Source: Dongia_A sp035695765
GTDB taxonomy: Bacteria; Pseudomonadota; Alphaproteobacteria; Dongiales; Dongiaceae
Length of the DNA stretch: 64,000 bases
Direction of reading: 5' to 3'
NCBI GenBank assembly: GCA_035695765.1
Contig: DASRRI010000005.1
Span: 17,408 to 81,407 of the forward strand
Positions 34,150 to 42,610 of the stretch are shown here, piece by piece. The notes under the pieces are model-generated. The model worked only from the letters and a program-made list of their open reading frames with translations, was not told where the DNA came from and did not search any database. Made by a program: the position numbers and the translations under genes. The number at the start of each line of letters is the position of its first letter. Positions within the stretch are counted from its first letter, which is position 1.

Positions 34150-37100
34150 ATGATCTTGCGCGTCAGCAAGATTGCGCTGGAAGCGCTGGGCGCCCTGCTG
34201 GCCGGCATTGCGGTGATCGCGGGCTTCGTCGCCTATCGCCTGGCCTATGAAGGCCCGATCCATCTCAGTTTCCTGAAGCCCTATGTGGAAGAGGCGCTGA
34301 ACCGGCCGGGCGCCGATTTCGCGTTCGTGATCCAGGATACCGTGCTGGCCTGGGCGGGGTGGGAGCGCACGCTCGACATCCGCGGGGTCGGCGTCCAGAT
34401 CCAGGATTCCTCGGGCCGGGAGCTGGCATCGGTGCCGGAGCTCGGGTTCGGCCTCAGCGGCGCGGCCTTGTTCCGCGGCCTGCTCGCGCCATCGCGCATC
34501 GAGCTGTTCCGCCCGGCGCTTTCACTTGGCCGCAACGAGGCCGGCGATTTCCAGTTCGGCGAGACGCTGATCGGCGGCGGCCAAGCCGATCAGGCGGTGG
34601 CGCCCGCGCCGGCCTCGCAAGCCGATTTCTTCGGCGCCCTGGTGCGCGAGCTGCTGGAGGCGCCCGACCCGCAGAAGCGCACCGGCTATCTCACCGAGGC
34701 TGCGATCTATGCCGGCACAATCAGCATCGATGACCGCCATGCCGGCAATGTGTGGAAGGCGGAAGATTTGGAGATTCACCTGGCGCGCGGCGATCGCGGT
34801 CTCGCCGGCACCTTCAGGGCGAGCGTGCCGCAATTCGGCGACCCGGCGCGGCTCGGCGGCGATGTATTCCTGCCCGCGGGCGGTGACCGGTTCGACGTGA
34901 CCGTCCGGCTGCAGCGTTTCGCCACGCCGTCGATCGGCTTGATCGAGACCGGGCTCAGCATTCTCGCCAACACCAACGTGTTCCTGCAGGGCGAGGCGCG
35001 CACGACTGTTTCGCTCAAAGGCGAACTGGGCGTCACGGAGTTCTCTCTGTCGGGCAGCAATGGCGAGATCGCGATACCGGATCTCATGAAGGCGCCGATC
35101 CCCGTCAAAACTTTGTCGGCAAAGGGCCGCGTCGATCCGGACCGTGACCTGATCTCGCTCGACAATCTCTCGCTCGATCTCGATGGACCGATCCTCGAAT
35201 TGAGCGGGGAGGGCGATGGCTTCCTCGGCGGCAGGGCGACGGATGGCGGCGCACCGCTGCTGACCGCAAACCTCAAAGGCAACGGCATTGACTGGAAAAA
35301 GCTCGACGGCTGGTGGCCGGAGAGCGTCGCGGCCGATGCGCGCGGCTGGCTCATTCCCAACATCACCAGCGGCATCGTCGAAGGGTTGGATGCCAAGACC
35401 AGGATCCGTTTCGCCAAAGGCGAGAAGCCGTCGGCTGACGTCGAGGAACTTGGCGGTACCTTCAAGGCCCACGATCTGACGGTGCATTATCTGCGGCCGA
35501 TGCCGCCGATCGAGCACGGCGTTGCGACGGCAACATTCGATGCCAAGCAATTCGCTGCCAAGATCGAGGGTGGCGATGTCGGCAAAATCAAGCTCGGCAA
35601 GGGCGACCTCCTGATCACCGGCCTCGAACAGGAGGACCAGTTCATCAAGGTCGGCGGCGACATCAGCAGCCCGATGAAGGATGCACTGGTACTGCTGGAC
35701 CATCCGCGCCTCGGCTACACCTCCAAGCTGGGCCTGAAGCCGGAGAGCTCGTCGGGCGACGTCGCGACCCACATCCAGTTCGATTTCCCGGCGGAGAAGG
35801 ACCTGACCTTCGGCAAGGTGAAGATCGGCGTCACCGCCACCATGAACAATGTCGGCCTGCAAAAGGCGATGTTCGACCAGGATGTGACGGAGGGAAATCT
35901 CGAGCTGGTCTTGAGCCAGAACGGCATGCGCATCTCAGGTCCGTTGAAGTTCGGCGGCATTCCGCTCGACCTGCAATGGCTGGAGAACTTCACCGATGAT
36001 GCGAAGTTCGAACAGCAGATCCGCGCCATCGGGACAGTCAATGCGGAGCAGCGCGCCGCCTTCGGCTACGAGACGCGGCCTTTCTTCGACGGGCCTAGCC
36101 AGACCGATCTTACCTATATCAGCTATCCCAGCGGCCGCGGCCGGATCGACGCCAGCTTTGACCTCACTCAAGCGACGCTGAATTTCGAGTTCGCCAAGTG
36201 GTCGAAGGCGGCCGGCCTGCCGGGGCAGGGCAGGCTGGCGGTGGAGATGCGCGACAAACGCATCCAGAGCATTCCGCTGTTCGACGTGGCTGCGGGCGAT
36301 CTCAAGGCCGCCGGCAAGATTGATTTCGACCAGAGCGGCAAGCCAGCCTTGGTGACGATGCCGAGCCTGGGCTATGGGCGGAACAATCTCAGCACTGTCG
36401 GCGTGGCATTCAAGGGCGATCTCATCGAGGTCTCGATCGGCGGCGGCGATGTCGATGTCGAGCCGTGGATGGAGAATGACGAGCCGCCGAAGGACGACGC
36501 GACCCTGGCCCGCGAGGAGAACGAAGCTCAGCGTCCGTTCCGCCTGGTGGCGCCGTCGCTGAATTCGGTCCGTGTCGGCGAGGATCGCGTGCTCCACAAC
36601 GCGAAGGTCGAGCTCTATCACGATCCGATGTGGTGGGACGTGATCGATGTTTCCGCGACCTTGCCCGGCGGCGCGCCGCTTCACCTGACCTATCGGCCGG
36701 GCGATGCGGGCGAGCATCGCCTGTCGGCGGAGACCACCGATGCCGGCGCTGCGTTGCGCGCGCTGGATATCTATGACTCGATCAAGGGCGGAACGCTCAA
36801 AATCACCGGCAAGGTGAAGGACGGCGAGCCGCGGCGGCCGCTACGCGGGCGGCTCGATTCCAGCTCGTTCCGCCTGGTCAACACGCCGTTCTTCGTGCGC
36901 TTCCTCTCGGTCGCGGCGCTGACCGGCCTGGTCGACGTGCTGAGCGGCGAGGGATTCTATTTCGACGGCGCCAGCGCACGCTTTACCAAGACCATGGGCA
37001 CGATCGAGGTGAAGAAGTTCCGCAGCGCCGGCCCTTCGATCGGCCTCACCTCCAGCGGCACCATCGACCTCGACCGGCAGAAGATCGACCTCAACGGCGT

Positions 37101-37350
37101 GATCGTGCCGGCCTATGCCATCAACAGCATCCTCGGCAACATCCCGATCTTGGGGCCCCTTCTGCAGGGCGGAGCGGGCGAGGGATTGTTCTCCGCCGCC
37201 TACAAGATCACTGGCGACCTGCCGGAACCGAAGATCGACGTCAATCCCTGGACCGCGCTGGCACCCGGGTTCCTGCGCGACCTCTTCACCCAGGATGTCG
37301 AAGACGGCGACGCCACGCCGCCCAAGATCGAGAGCGGCAATCACAAATAA
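34150..37350 (+). CDS. YhdP/AsmA-like inner-membrane-anchored protein
   Basis: The product has 1066 residues. There is a single N-terminal membrane segment (about 8-30), and the rest is a long periplasmic beta-rich region with AsmA-like repeats. Typical phrases are IRGVGVQIQDSSGRELASVPELGFGLS, LDNLSLDLDGPILELSGEG, GWLIPNITSGIVEGLDAKTRI and, at the end, DLDRQKIDLNGVIVPAYAINSILGNIPILGPLLQGG, the AsmA/DUF3971 C-terminal signature. Members bridge the envelope and move phospholipid between membranes. The ATG at 34150 has an AGG six bases before it; the earlier open frame overlaps glnE's upstream region and lacks protein character. It is divergent from glnE and convergent with tyrS. Confidence 0.92.
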   Translation: MILRVSKIALEALGALLAGIAVIAGFVAYRLAYEGPIHLSFLKPYVEEALNRPGADFAFVIQDTVLAWAGWERTLDIRGVGVQIQDSSGRELASVPELGFGLSGAALFRGLLAPSRIELFRPALSLGRNEAGDFQFGETLIGGGQADQAVAPAPASQADFFGALVRELLEAPDPQKRTGYLTEAAIYAGTISIDDRHAGNVWKAEDLEIHLARGDRGLAGTFRASVPQFGDPARLGGDVFLPAGGDRFDVTVRLQRFATPSIGLIETGLSILANTNVFLQGEARTTVSLKGELGVTEFSLSGSNGEIAIPDLMKAPIPVKTLSAKGRVDPDRDLISLDNLSLDLDGPILELSGEGDGFLGGRATDGGAPLLTANLKGNGIDWKKLDGWWPESVAADARGWLIPNITSGIVEGLDAKTRIRFAKGEKPSADVEELGGTFKAHDLTVHYLRPMPPIEHGVATATFDAKQFAAKIEGGDVGKIKLGKGDLLITGLEQEDQFIKVGGDISSPMKDALVLLDHPRLGYTSKLGLKPESSSGDVATHIQFDFPAEKDLTFGKVKIGVTATMNNVGLQKAMFDQDVTEGNLELVLSQNGMRISGPLKFGGIPLDLQWLENFTDDAKFEQQIRAIGTVNAEQRAAFGYETRPFFDGPSQTDLTYISYPSGRGRIDASFDLTQATLNFEFAKWSKAAGLPGQGRLAVEMRDKRIQSIPLFDVAAGDLKAAGKIDFDQSGKPALVTMPSLGYGRNNLSTVGVAFKGDLIEVSIGGGDVDVEPWMENDEPPKDDATLAREENEAQRPFRLVAPSLNSVRVGEDRVLHNAKVELYHDPMWWDVIDVSATLPGGAPLHLTYRPGDAGEHRLSAETTDAGAALRALDIYDSIKGGTLKITGKVKDGEPRRPLRGRLDSSSFRLVNTPFFVRFLSVAALTGLVDVLSGEGFYFDGASARFTKTMGTIEVKKFRSAGPSIGLTSSGTIDLDRQKIDLNGVIVPAYAINSILGNIPILGPLLQGGAGEGLFSAAYKITGDLPEPKIDVNPWTALAPGFLRDLFTQDVEDGDATPPKIESGNHK

Positions 37351-37359
37351 ATCGATGCC

Positions 37360-38613
37360 CTACTTCGCGCGTACGACCGCGTGTTTCTTCTTGCCGAAGG
37401 AGAGTTTCACCACGCCGTCGGAATCGAGATCGGCAATGGTGATCTTCTGGTTCTCATCCTCGATCACGGCGTCATTCAGGCGGGCGCCGCCGCCTTTGAT
37501 CAGACGGCGCGCTTCGCCGTTGCTGGCGACCAGGCCGGAGCGGCGCAGCAGTTCATAGGCGAGGATGCCGGCTGCAAGCTCAGTGCGCTCGACTTCGAGT
37601 ACCGGCAGATCCTGGCCAAGCCCGCCTTCGACGAAGGTGCGGCGCGCCGTCTCTGCCGCATTGCGCGCGGCGGCAGTGCCGTGACAGAGCGTGGTCGCCT
37701 CGTTGGCGAGCACGATCTTCGCGTCGTTGATCTCCGAGCCCTGCAGTCTTTCCAGCCGCGCGATTTCGTCGAGCTTCACGTCGGTGAAGAGGCGCAGGAA
37801 GCGGCCGACGTCGGCGTCCTCGGTGTTGCGCCAATATTGCCAGTAATCATACGGGCTGAGACGATTGGGGTTCAACCACACCGCGCCCGCCGCCGTCTTG
37901 CCCATCTTGGCGCCTGACGCCGTGGTGATGAGCGGCGCGGTCAGGCCGAACAATTCCTTGTTGGCGACCCGGCGACCAAGCTCCGTCCCGTTGACGATGT
38001 TGCCCCACTGATCGGAGCCGCCCATCTGCAGGCGGCAATCGTGCCGGCGCGCCAGCTCGAGGAAATCATAGGCCTGCAGGATCATGTAGTTGAATTCAAG
38101 GAAGCTGAGGGGCTGCTCGCGTTCCAGGCGCAGCTTCACGGAATCAAAGCTCAGCATGCGATTGACCGAGAAGTGCCGCCCATAATCGCGCAGGAACTCG
38201 ATGTAGTTCAGCTTGTCGAGCCAATCGGCATTGTTCACCATGATGGCATCGCTCTTGCCGCTGCCAAAGGTGAGGTAGCCTTCGAAGCTCTGCTTGATGC
38301 TGTCGAGATTCTTGTTGATGTCGTCGACCGTCAGCAGCTTGCGGCTCTCATCCTTGCCGGATGGATCGCCGACCTTGGTCGTCCCGCCGCCCATCAGTGC
38401 AATCGGGCGATGCCCCGTCTGCTGCAATCGGCGCAGCAGCATGATCTGCACCATGTTTCCGACATGCAAGCTGTCGGCCGTCGCGTCGAAGCCGATGTAA
38501 GCCGTAACAGGCTGCTTCGCCATCAGCGCATCCAGCGCGTCCCAGTCGGTGCATTGGTGGAGATAGCCCCGGTCGAGGATGACTTTCAGGAATTCTGATT
38601 TCGGCGCGGACAT
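37360..38613 (-). CDS. tyrS: Tyrosyl-tRNA synthetase
   Basis: TyrS charges tRNA-Tyr. The 417-residue protein has the class I HIGH-type motif as HVGN (DATADSLHVGNMVQIMLL), the tyrosine-binding YDFLELARRHDCRLQMGGSDQWGN region, and the KMSKS loop as KMGKT (SGAKMGKTAAGAVW). An S4 RNA-binding domain is at the C-terminus (SNGEARRLIKGGGARLNDAVI). The start is the Met of MSAPKSEFLKVILDRGYLHQ; the upstream open frame is not conserved-looking. It is divergent from anmK. Length is normal. Confidence 0.97.
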   Translation of the reverse strand: MSAPKSEFLKVILDRGYLHQCTDWDALDALMAKQPVTAYIGFDATADSLHVGNMVQIMLLRRLQQTGHRPIALMGGGTTKVGDPSGKDESRKLLTVDDINKNLDSIKQSFEGYLTFGSGKSDAIMVNNADWLDKLNYIEFLRDYGRHFSVNRMLSFDSVKLRLEREQPLSFLEFNYMILQAYDFLELARRHDCRLQMGGSDQWGNIVNGTELGRRVANKELFGLTAPLITTASGAKMGKTAAGAVWLNPNRLSPYDYWQYWRNTEDADVGRFLRLFTDVKLDEIARLERLQGSEINDAKIVLANEATTLCHGTAAARNAAETARRTFVEGGLGQDLPVLEVERTELAAGILAYELLRRSGLVASNGEARRLIKGGGARLNDAVIEDENQKITIADLDSDGVVKLSFGKKKHAVVRAK

Positions 38614-38710
38614 GGGTCGGACAGCGTTCGCTCGGGGTTTTCTGGTGGCTTGCTTTCGGTGGGCGGTGATGTAACACATCCCTGGGAAGGGCGTAAACCG
38701 GCGGGATTCC

Positions 38711-39808
38711 ATGGATTCGAAGGCAAAGGGAGAGGGCGCGGTGTGGGCCATCGGCCTGATGAGCGGCACCTCGTGCGACGGTGTCGATGCGGCCTTGATC
38801 CATACCGACGGCACGTCGATCGACGATTTCGGCCCAACCCTCACATTGCCCTATGACGTCGCGTTCCGGACGCGGCTGCAATCCTGCTTCGGTGGAACCG
38901 GCCCCATCATGGCCGTCGAGCGGGAACTGACCAACCGGCACGCCGAGGCGGTCCGGCAGCTCCTGGCCCTGGCCGACCGCAAGCCCTCCGAGATTGCGGT
39001 GATCGGATTCCACGGCCAGACCATCCATCACGCGCCGGCGCAGCGCCAGACCGTCCAGATCGGTGATGGCGCATTGCTGGCGAAGCTCACCGGCATCGAC
39101 GTGGTGAACGATTTCCGGAGCGCCGATGTGCAAGCAGGCGGGCAGGGCGCGCCGCTGGCGCCGGTCTATCACCTGGCGCGCGCGCAGGATCTCACAAAGC
39201 CGGTCGCGGTGCTCAATCTCGGCGGGGTCGGCAACGTCACCTGGATCGGAGAAGGCGGCGCGCTGCTCGCCTTCGATACCGGGCCGGCGAATTCGCTGCT
39301 GGATGACTGGGCCTTGCGCCACACCGGCAAGCCGGTGGATGCCGGCGGTACACTTGCTGCCAGTGGCCAGGTCTCGATCGCTGCTTTGGCGAAACTCAAG
39401 TCGGATCCCTATTTCGCGCTGCCCGCGCCGAAGTCGCTCGACCGCCAGCATTTCAAGGCACTCGCCGACTCGGCCTTAAGCGGCCTCAGCGCCGCCGACG
39501 GCGCGGCGACCCTGGTTGCCTTCACCGCCTGGTCGGCCGTCCAAGCCGTGCGCATGTTCCCACTGCCGCCGCGCGAGTGGCTGGTGTGCGGCGGCGGGCG
39601 GCACAATCCAGTGATCATGCAGGCGCTACGGTCCACGCTGCCGTGCCCCGTGCGCGCGGTCGATGAGGTAGGCTGGAACGGCGATGCGCTGGAAGCGCAG
39701 GCCTTCGCCTTCATGGCCGTGCGCTCGCTGCGCGGCCTCCCTCTCAGCTTCCCCGGCACCACCGGCGTGCCCAAGCCAACGCCAGGCGGGCGGCATCACG
39801 CCGCCTAG
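38711..39808 (+). CDS. anmK: Anhydro-N-acetylmuramic acid kinase
   Basis: AnmK phosphorylates and opens 1,6-anhydro-MurNAc recovered from cell-wall turnover. The 365-residue protein has the signature MSGTSCDGVDAALIHTDG near the start, the HGQTIHH motif, the ADVQAGGQGAPLAPVYH motif, NLGGVGNVTWIG, and FDTGPANSLLDDW; it ends with VDEVGWNGDALEAQAFAFMAVRSL. All key kinase motifs are present. It is adjacent to and divergent from tyrS, a very common neighbour pair in alphaproteobacteria. Start Shine-Dalgarno is weak. Confidence 0.96.
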   Translation: MDSKAKGEGAVWAIGLMSGTSCDGVDAALIHTDGTSIDDFGPTLTLPYDVAFRTRLQSCFGGTGPIMAVERELTNRHAEAVRQLLALADRKPSEIAVIGFHGQTIHHAPAQRQTVQIGDGALLAKLTGIDVVNDFRSADVQAGGQGAPLAPVYHLARAQDLTKPVAVLNLGGVGNVTWIGEGGALLAFDTGPANSLLDDWALRHTGKPVDAGGTLAASGQVSIAALAKLKSDPYFALPAPKSLDRQHFKALADSALSGLSAADGAATLVAFTAWSAVQAVRMFPLPPREWLVCGGGRHNPVIMQALRSTLPCPVRAVDEVGWNGDALEAQAFAFMAVRSLRGLPLSFPGTTGVPKPTPGGRHHAA

Positions 39809-39884
39809 AACATCTCGCGCTGCAACAACAAGCCAAGCGCTCCGGTTTACGGGGTGTAGAGTCGCGGCAGAAAGGATCGCGATC

Positions 39885-40391
39885 ATGGCTGTCCGGCTGA
39901 ATCACACGATTGTTTCGGCGCGTGATCGGGACGCTTCGGCAACATTTCTGACCGAGATATTGGGGCTATCACCACCGTTAATCCTTGGTCCGTTCGCGGT
40001 GGTGCAGGTGGGCGATGAGCTTTCGCTGGACTACATGGAAACCGATGCCGAGATCGTGTCCCAGCACTACGCTTTCCTGGTGAGCGAAGTTGAGTTCGAC
40101 GAAATTTACGCACGAATTTGCGAACGTCATCTGACCTACTGGGCTGATCCGGGACGTCAGCATCGCGATCAGATCAATGGCTGGGACGACGGACGCGGCC
40201 TCTACTTCGATGATCCAAACGGGCATTTGCTGGAGATCATCACGCGCCCGTATGGCAGTGGTGGCACCACGGCGTCCAAACCTCACCCGCTGGTCGCACC
40301 CACCCTGGCACCCGAAGGCGGCGATGCAGGCCGCACCGCCGGCGCGGCAAAGACTGGCGGCGGCACGCTCGCCGGCGGCGAGCGGCCCTAG
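39885..40391 (+). CDS. VOC-family (glyoxalase-like) protein
   Basis: The 168-residue product has one vicinal-oxygen-chelate fold: LNHTIVSARDRDASATFLTEILGL (first metal-ligand His), PFAVVQVGDELSLDYME, QHYAFLVSEVEFDEIYARI and YFDDPNGHLLEIITRPYG (final metal-ligand Glu). The last 45 residues are a low-complexity Gly/Ala/Pro tail that adds nothing recognisable. AAAGGA lies before the ATG. Its stop overlaps the 3' end of the convergent hydrolase gene by 4 bp. VOC members include lyases, dioxygenases and antibiotic-binding proteins; no substrate can be proposed. Confidence 0.85.
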   Translation: MAVRLNHTIVSARDRDASATFLTEILGLSPPLILGPFAVVQVGDELSLDYMETDAEIVSQHYAFLVSEVEFDEIYARICERHLTYWADPGRQHRDQINGWDDGRGLYFDDPNGHLLEIITRPYGSGGTTASKPHPLVAPTLAPEGGDAGRTAGAAKTGGGTLAGGERP

Positions 40392-41056
40392 CGAGACGCG
40401 CGCAGCTTGGCCGCGGTCTCCGGGATCGCAGCCGTCAGGTAATCGTCCACCGTCTTGCTGAGCTGATCGAGATGCTCGGTATAGAAGTGGGTCGCGCCGG
40501 GAATGATCTGGTAGTTGATCTTGATCCCGCGCTGATGGCTGAGCTTCGTGACCAGCTTGGCGACCGAATCCTGCGGCACCACCGTATCGTGGTCGCCCTG
40601 GACCATCAGGCCCGATGACGGGCAGGGGGCAAGAAAGCTGAAATCATAGATGTTGGCGGGCGGGGAGACCGAGATGAAGCCGCTGATCTCCGGCCGCCTC
40701 ATGAGCAGCTGCATGCCGATCCAGGCGCCAAAGGAAAAGCCGGCGATCCAGCATTGCGGCGCGTTGGGATTCCAGGTCTGGAGCCAGTCGAGCGCCGCCG
40801 CCGCGTCGCTCAATTCCCCCTCGCCGCGATCGAACTTGCCCTGGGAGCGGCCGACTCCGCGGAAATTGAACCGCAGGACCGAAAAGCCCTTTTTCTGGAA
40901 GCACTGATAGAGCTGGTAGACCACCTTGTTATTCATGGTCCCGCCATGCTGCGGATGCGGATGCAGCAGCAGGGCGATCGGAGAATTGGGCTCCGTATTC
41001 TGGTTATAGCGTCCCTCCAGGCGGCCTTCCGGCCCGTTCATGATCACTTCAGGCAT
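40388..41056 (-). CDS. Alpha/beta hydrolase, COG2945 type
   Basis: The 222-residue protein has the dienelactone-hydrolase-like pattern of the COG2945 family: LLLHPHPQHGGTMNNKVVYQL, VLRFNFRGVGRSQG, the nucleophile elbow IAGFSFGAW (G-F-S-F-G), the acid in VQGDHDTVVP, and the His in PGATHFYTEHLDQL. The complete Ser-Asp-His triad is therefore visible. It is divergent from cysE and the isc operon and shares their upstream region; proximity to cysE in alphaproteobacteria is common, but a functional link is unproven. Substrate unknown. Confidence 0.9.
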   Translation of the reverse strand: MPEVIMNGPEGRLEGRYNQNTEPNSPIALLLHPHPQHGGTMNNKVVYQLYQCFQKKGFSVLRFNFRGVGRSQGKFDRGEGELSDAAAALDWLQTWNPNAPQCWIAGFSFGAWIGMQLLMRRPEISGFISVSPPANIYDFSFLAPCPSSGLMVQGDHDTVVPQDSVAKLVTKLSHQRGIKINYQIIPGATHFYTEHLDQLSKTVDDYLTAAIPETAAKLRASR

Positions 41057-41138
41057 GGAAGAACATCCTGGAAAAGGCCCTTAATCCGATAATGGCACAT
41101 GGTTATTTCACACGCCCAAGCCGGGGATTGCCGGGCAT

Positions 41139-41229
41139 AAACTTGACTGAGATAGTGGGACATATTATATCGACTGCGAGAGCGCTCTTTGCCGCGACCT
41201 GTGCCGCTAAAGTTGACTTGGTTTGTCAA
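41139..41229 (+). promoter_or_regulatory. IscR-like operator and TTGAC palindrome before cysE
   Basis: The 25 bases at 41139-41163 match the E. coli IscR type-1 consensus (ATASYYGACTRWWWYAGTCRRSTAT) at 20 positions. TTGACT inside it (41143-41148) could serve as a -35 element, with an AT-rich TTATAT (41165-41170) 16 bp later as -10. A perfect palindrome TTGAC-N7-GTCAA follows at 41213-41229; it also fits TGA-N9-TCA, the RirA/IRO-box pattern of Rrf2-type iron regulators. Both are close before cysE, the first gene of the isc operon. Confidence 0.62.
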
Positions 41230-41259
41230 TTAAGGAGCAGCGGGCCGGTAGTAAACACG

Positions 41260-42042
41260 ATGGCCGTCATGAATTTCAAGCATTTCGCTGAGGACATCGA
41301 TTCTATCATCGCCCGGGACCCCGCCGCGCGCTCGCGGTTGGAGGTGGCGTTAACTTATCCAGGGTTCCACGCGATCCTCGCCCATCGGCTGTCCCATCCC
41401 CTCTATCTTCGGGGCTGGCGGGTTCTGGCGCGCGTTGTTTCCCAGGCTGCACGTTGGCTGACCGGCATCGAAATCCACCCAGGCGCGACCATCGGCCGCC
41501 GGCTGTTCATCGACCACGGGATGGGAGTGGTGATCGGCGAGACCGCCGAGATCGGCGATGACGTCACCATGTATCAGGACATCACCCTTGGCGGCACCTC
41601 GCCCTCGGTGAATTCCGCAGCCCAGGTCAACAAGAAGCGCCACCCGACCTTGAGCGACCGCGTGATCGTCGGGGCCGGCGCGCAGGTGCTGGGCGCCATC
41701 ACGGTCGGCCACGGCGCCAAGGTCGGCGCGAATGCGGTGGTGGTGACCGATGTGCCGCCCGGTGCGCTGGTGGTCGGCATTCCAGCCAAGATCGCGGCGC
41801 CGCGCGGGGCAGATGCAGGCGACTTTGCGGCTTATGGCCTGCCCAACGGTGTTCTGCCCGATCCGGTGGCCCGTGCGATCGAAGGGCTGATGGATCAGGT
41901 CAGCCGCCTGCAGGGCCGCATTGCCCTGCTGGAAGGCGAGTTGAACGGCAAGGCGGCTCGGCCCGCTTCGGACAACGGCGCCGATACGAGTAACGGGACA
42001 GGAAGTGATGAAGCGAGACGGTCTGATTTCGCGGCGGAATAA
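41260..42042 (+). CDS. cysE: Serine O-acetyltransferase
   Basis: CysE makes O-acetylserine, the direct precursor of cysteine. The 260-residue protein has an N-terminal helical domain (EDIDSIIARDPAARSRLEVAL; YPGFHAILAHRLSHPLYLRG) and a left-handed beta-helix of hexapeptide repeats (IEIHPGATIGRRLFIDHGMGV; VIGETAEIGDDVTMYQDITLGG), with the active-site His in IDHG. The C-terminus is variable. The ATG at 41260 is preferred to an earlier one at 41092 because the earlier frame would overlap the operator region. It heads the isc operon, supplying the substrate pathway for IscS. Confidence 0.94.
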   Translation: MAVMNFKHFAEDIDSIIARDPAARSRLEVALTYPGFHAILAHRLSHPLYLRGWRVLARVVSQAARWLTGIEIHPGATIGRRLFIDHGMGVVIGETAEIGDDVTMYQDITLGGTSPSVNSAAQVNKKRHPTLSDRVIVGAGAQVLGAITVGHGAKVGANAVVVTDVPPGALVVGIPAKIAAPRGADAGDFAAYGLPNGVLPDPVARAIEGLMDQVSRLQGRIALLEGELNGKAARPASDNGADTSNGTGSDEARRSDFAAE

Positions 42043-42078
42043 GCGCCGGGCTCAGCCGGAATGTGATGGAGGTTGGTC

Positions 42079-42588
42079 GTGAGATTAAGCACCAAAGGAC
42101 GTTATGCGGTTATGGCCCTGGTCGATCTGGCGTCGCACAGCAATGGGCGCCCGGTGGCGTTGGCCGATATCTCGCAGCGGCAGGAAATCTCGCTCTCTTA
42201 CCTGGAGCAGTTGTTCGCCAAGTTGCGGCGCAACGGCCTGGTGAAGAGCGTGCGCGGCCCGGGCGGCGGCTATCTGCTGTCACGCAGCGCCGAAGACACG
42301 CGGATCTCCGACGCCATCATGGCGGTGGACGAGCCGATCCGCGCCACCCGCTGCAAGCCGAATACCGGCACGGGATGCCAGAGCGACAAGAGCCGGTGCC
42401 TGACCCACGATCTGTGGGAAGAGCTGACGCACCAGATACATCTGTTCCTGAGCTCTGTGTCGCTCGCGGATGTCGTCAACCGGCGCATCCTCGGCAAGTC
42501 GCAGCTCGGCCAGCCGCTGGAAGGCGACGGCGCCACGCCGCCTGCTGCCGTCAATGATCCGGTGCGTACCACCGTTGCAGCAGAATAG
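42079..42588 (+). CDS. iscR: Fe-S cluster assembly regulator IscR
   Basis: IscR is an Rrf2-family repressor that senses Fe-S status through a [2Fe-2S] cluster. The 169-residue product has the winged-helix N-terminus (VRLSTKGRYAVMALVDLA; ISLSYLEQLFAKLRRNGLVKS, VRGPGGGYLLSR) and three cluster cysteines at 92, 100 and 107; E. coli uses 92, 98 and 104. The start is GTG with GGAGG six bases upstream. A TTG codon earlier leaves no space for the Shine-Dalgarno. It follows cysE within 36 bp and precedes both desulfurases. Confidence 0.95.
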   Translation: MRLSTKGRYAVMALVDLASHSNGRPVALADISQRQEISLSYLEQLFAKLRRNGLVKSVRGPGGGYLLSRSAEDTRISDAIMAVDEPIRATRCKPNTGTGCQSDKSRCLTHDLWEELTHQIHLFLSSVSLADVVNRRILGKSQLGQPLEGDGATPPAAVNDPVRTTVAAE

Positions 42589-42610
42589 TCCGGCTTTTGA
42601 AGCGAGTGCC

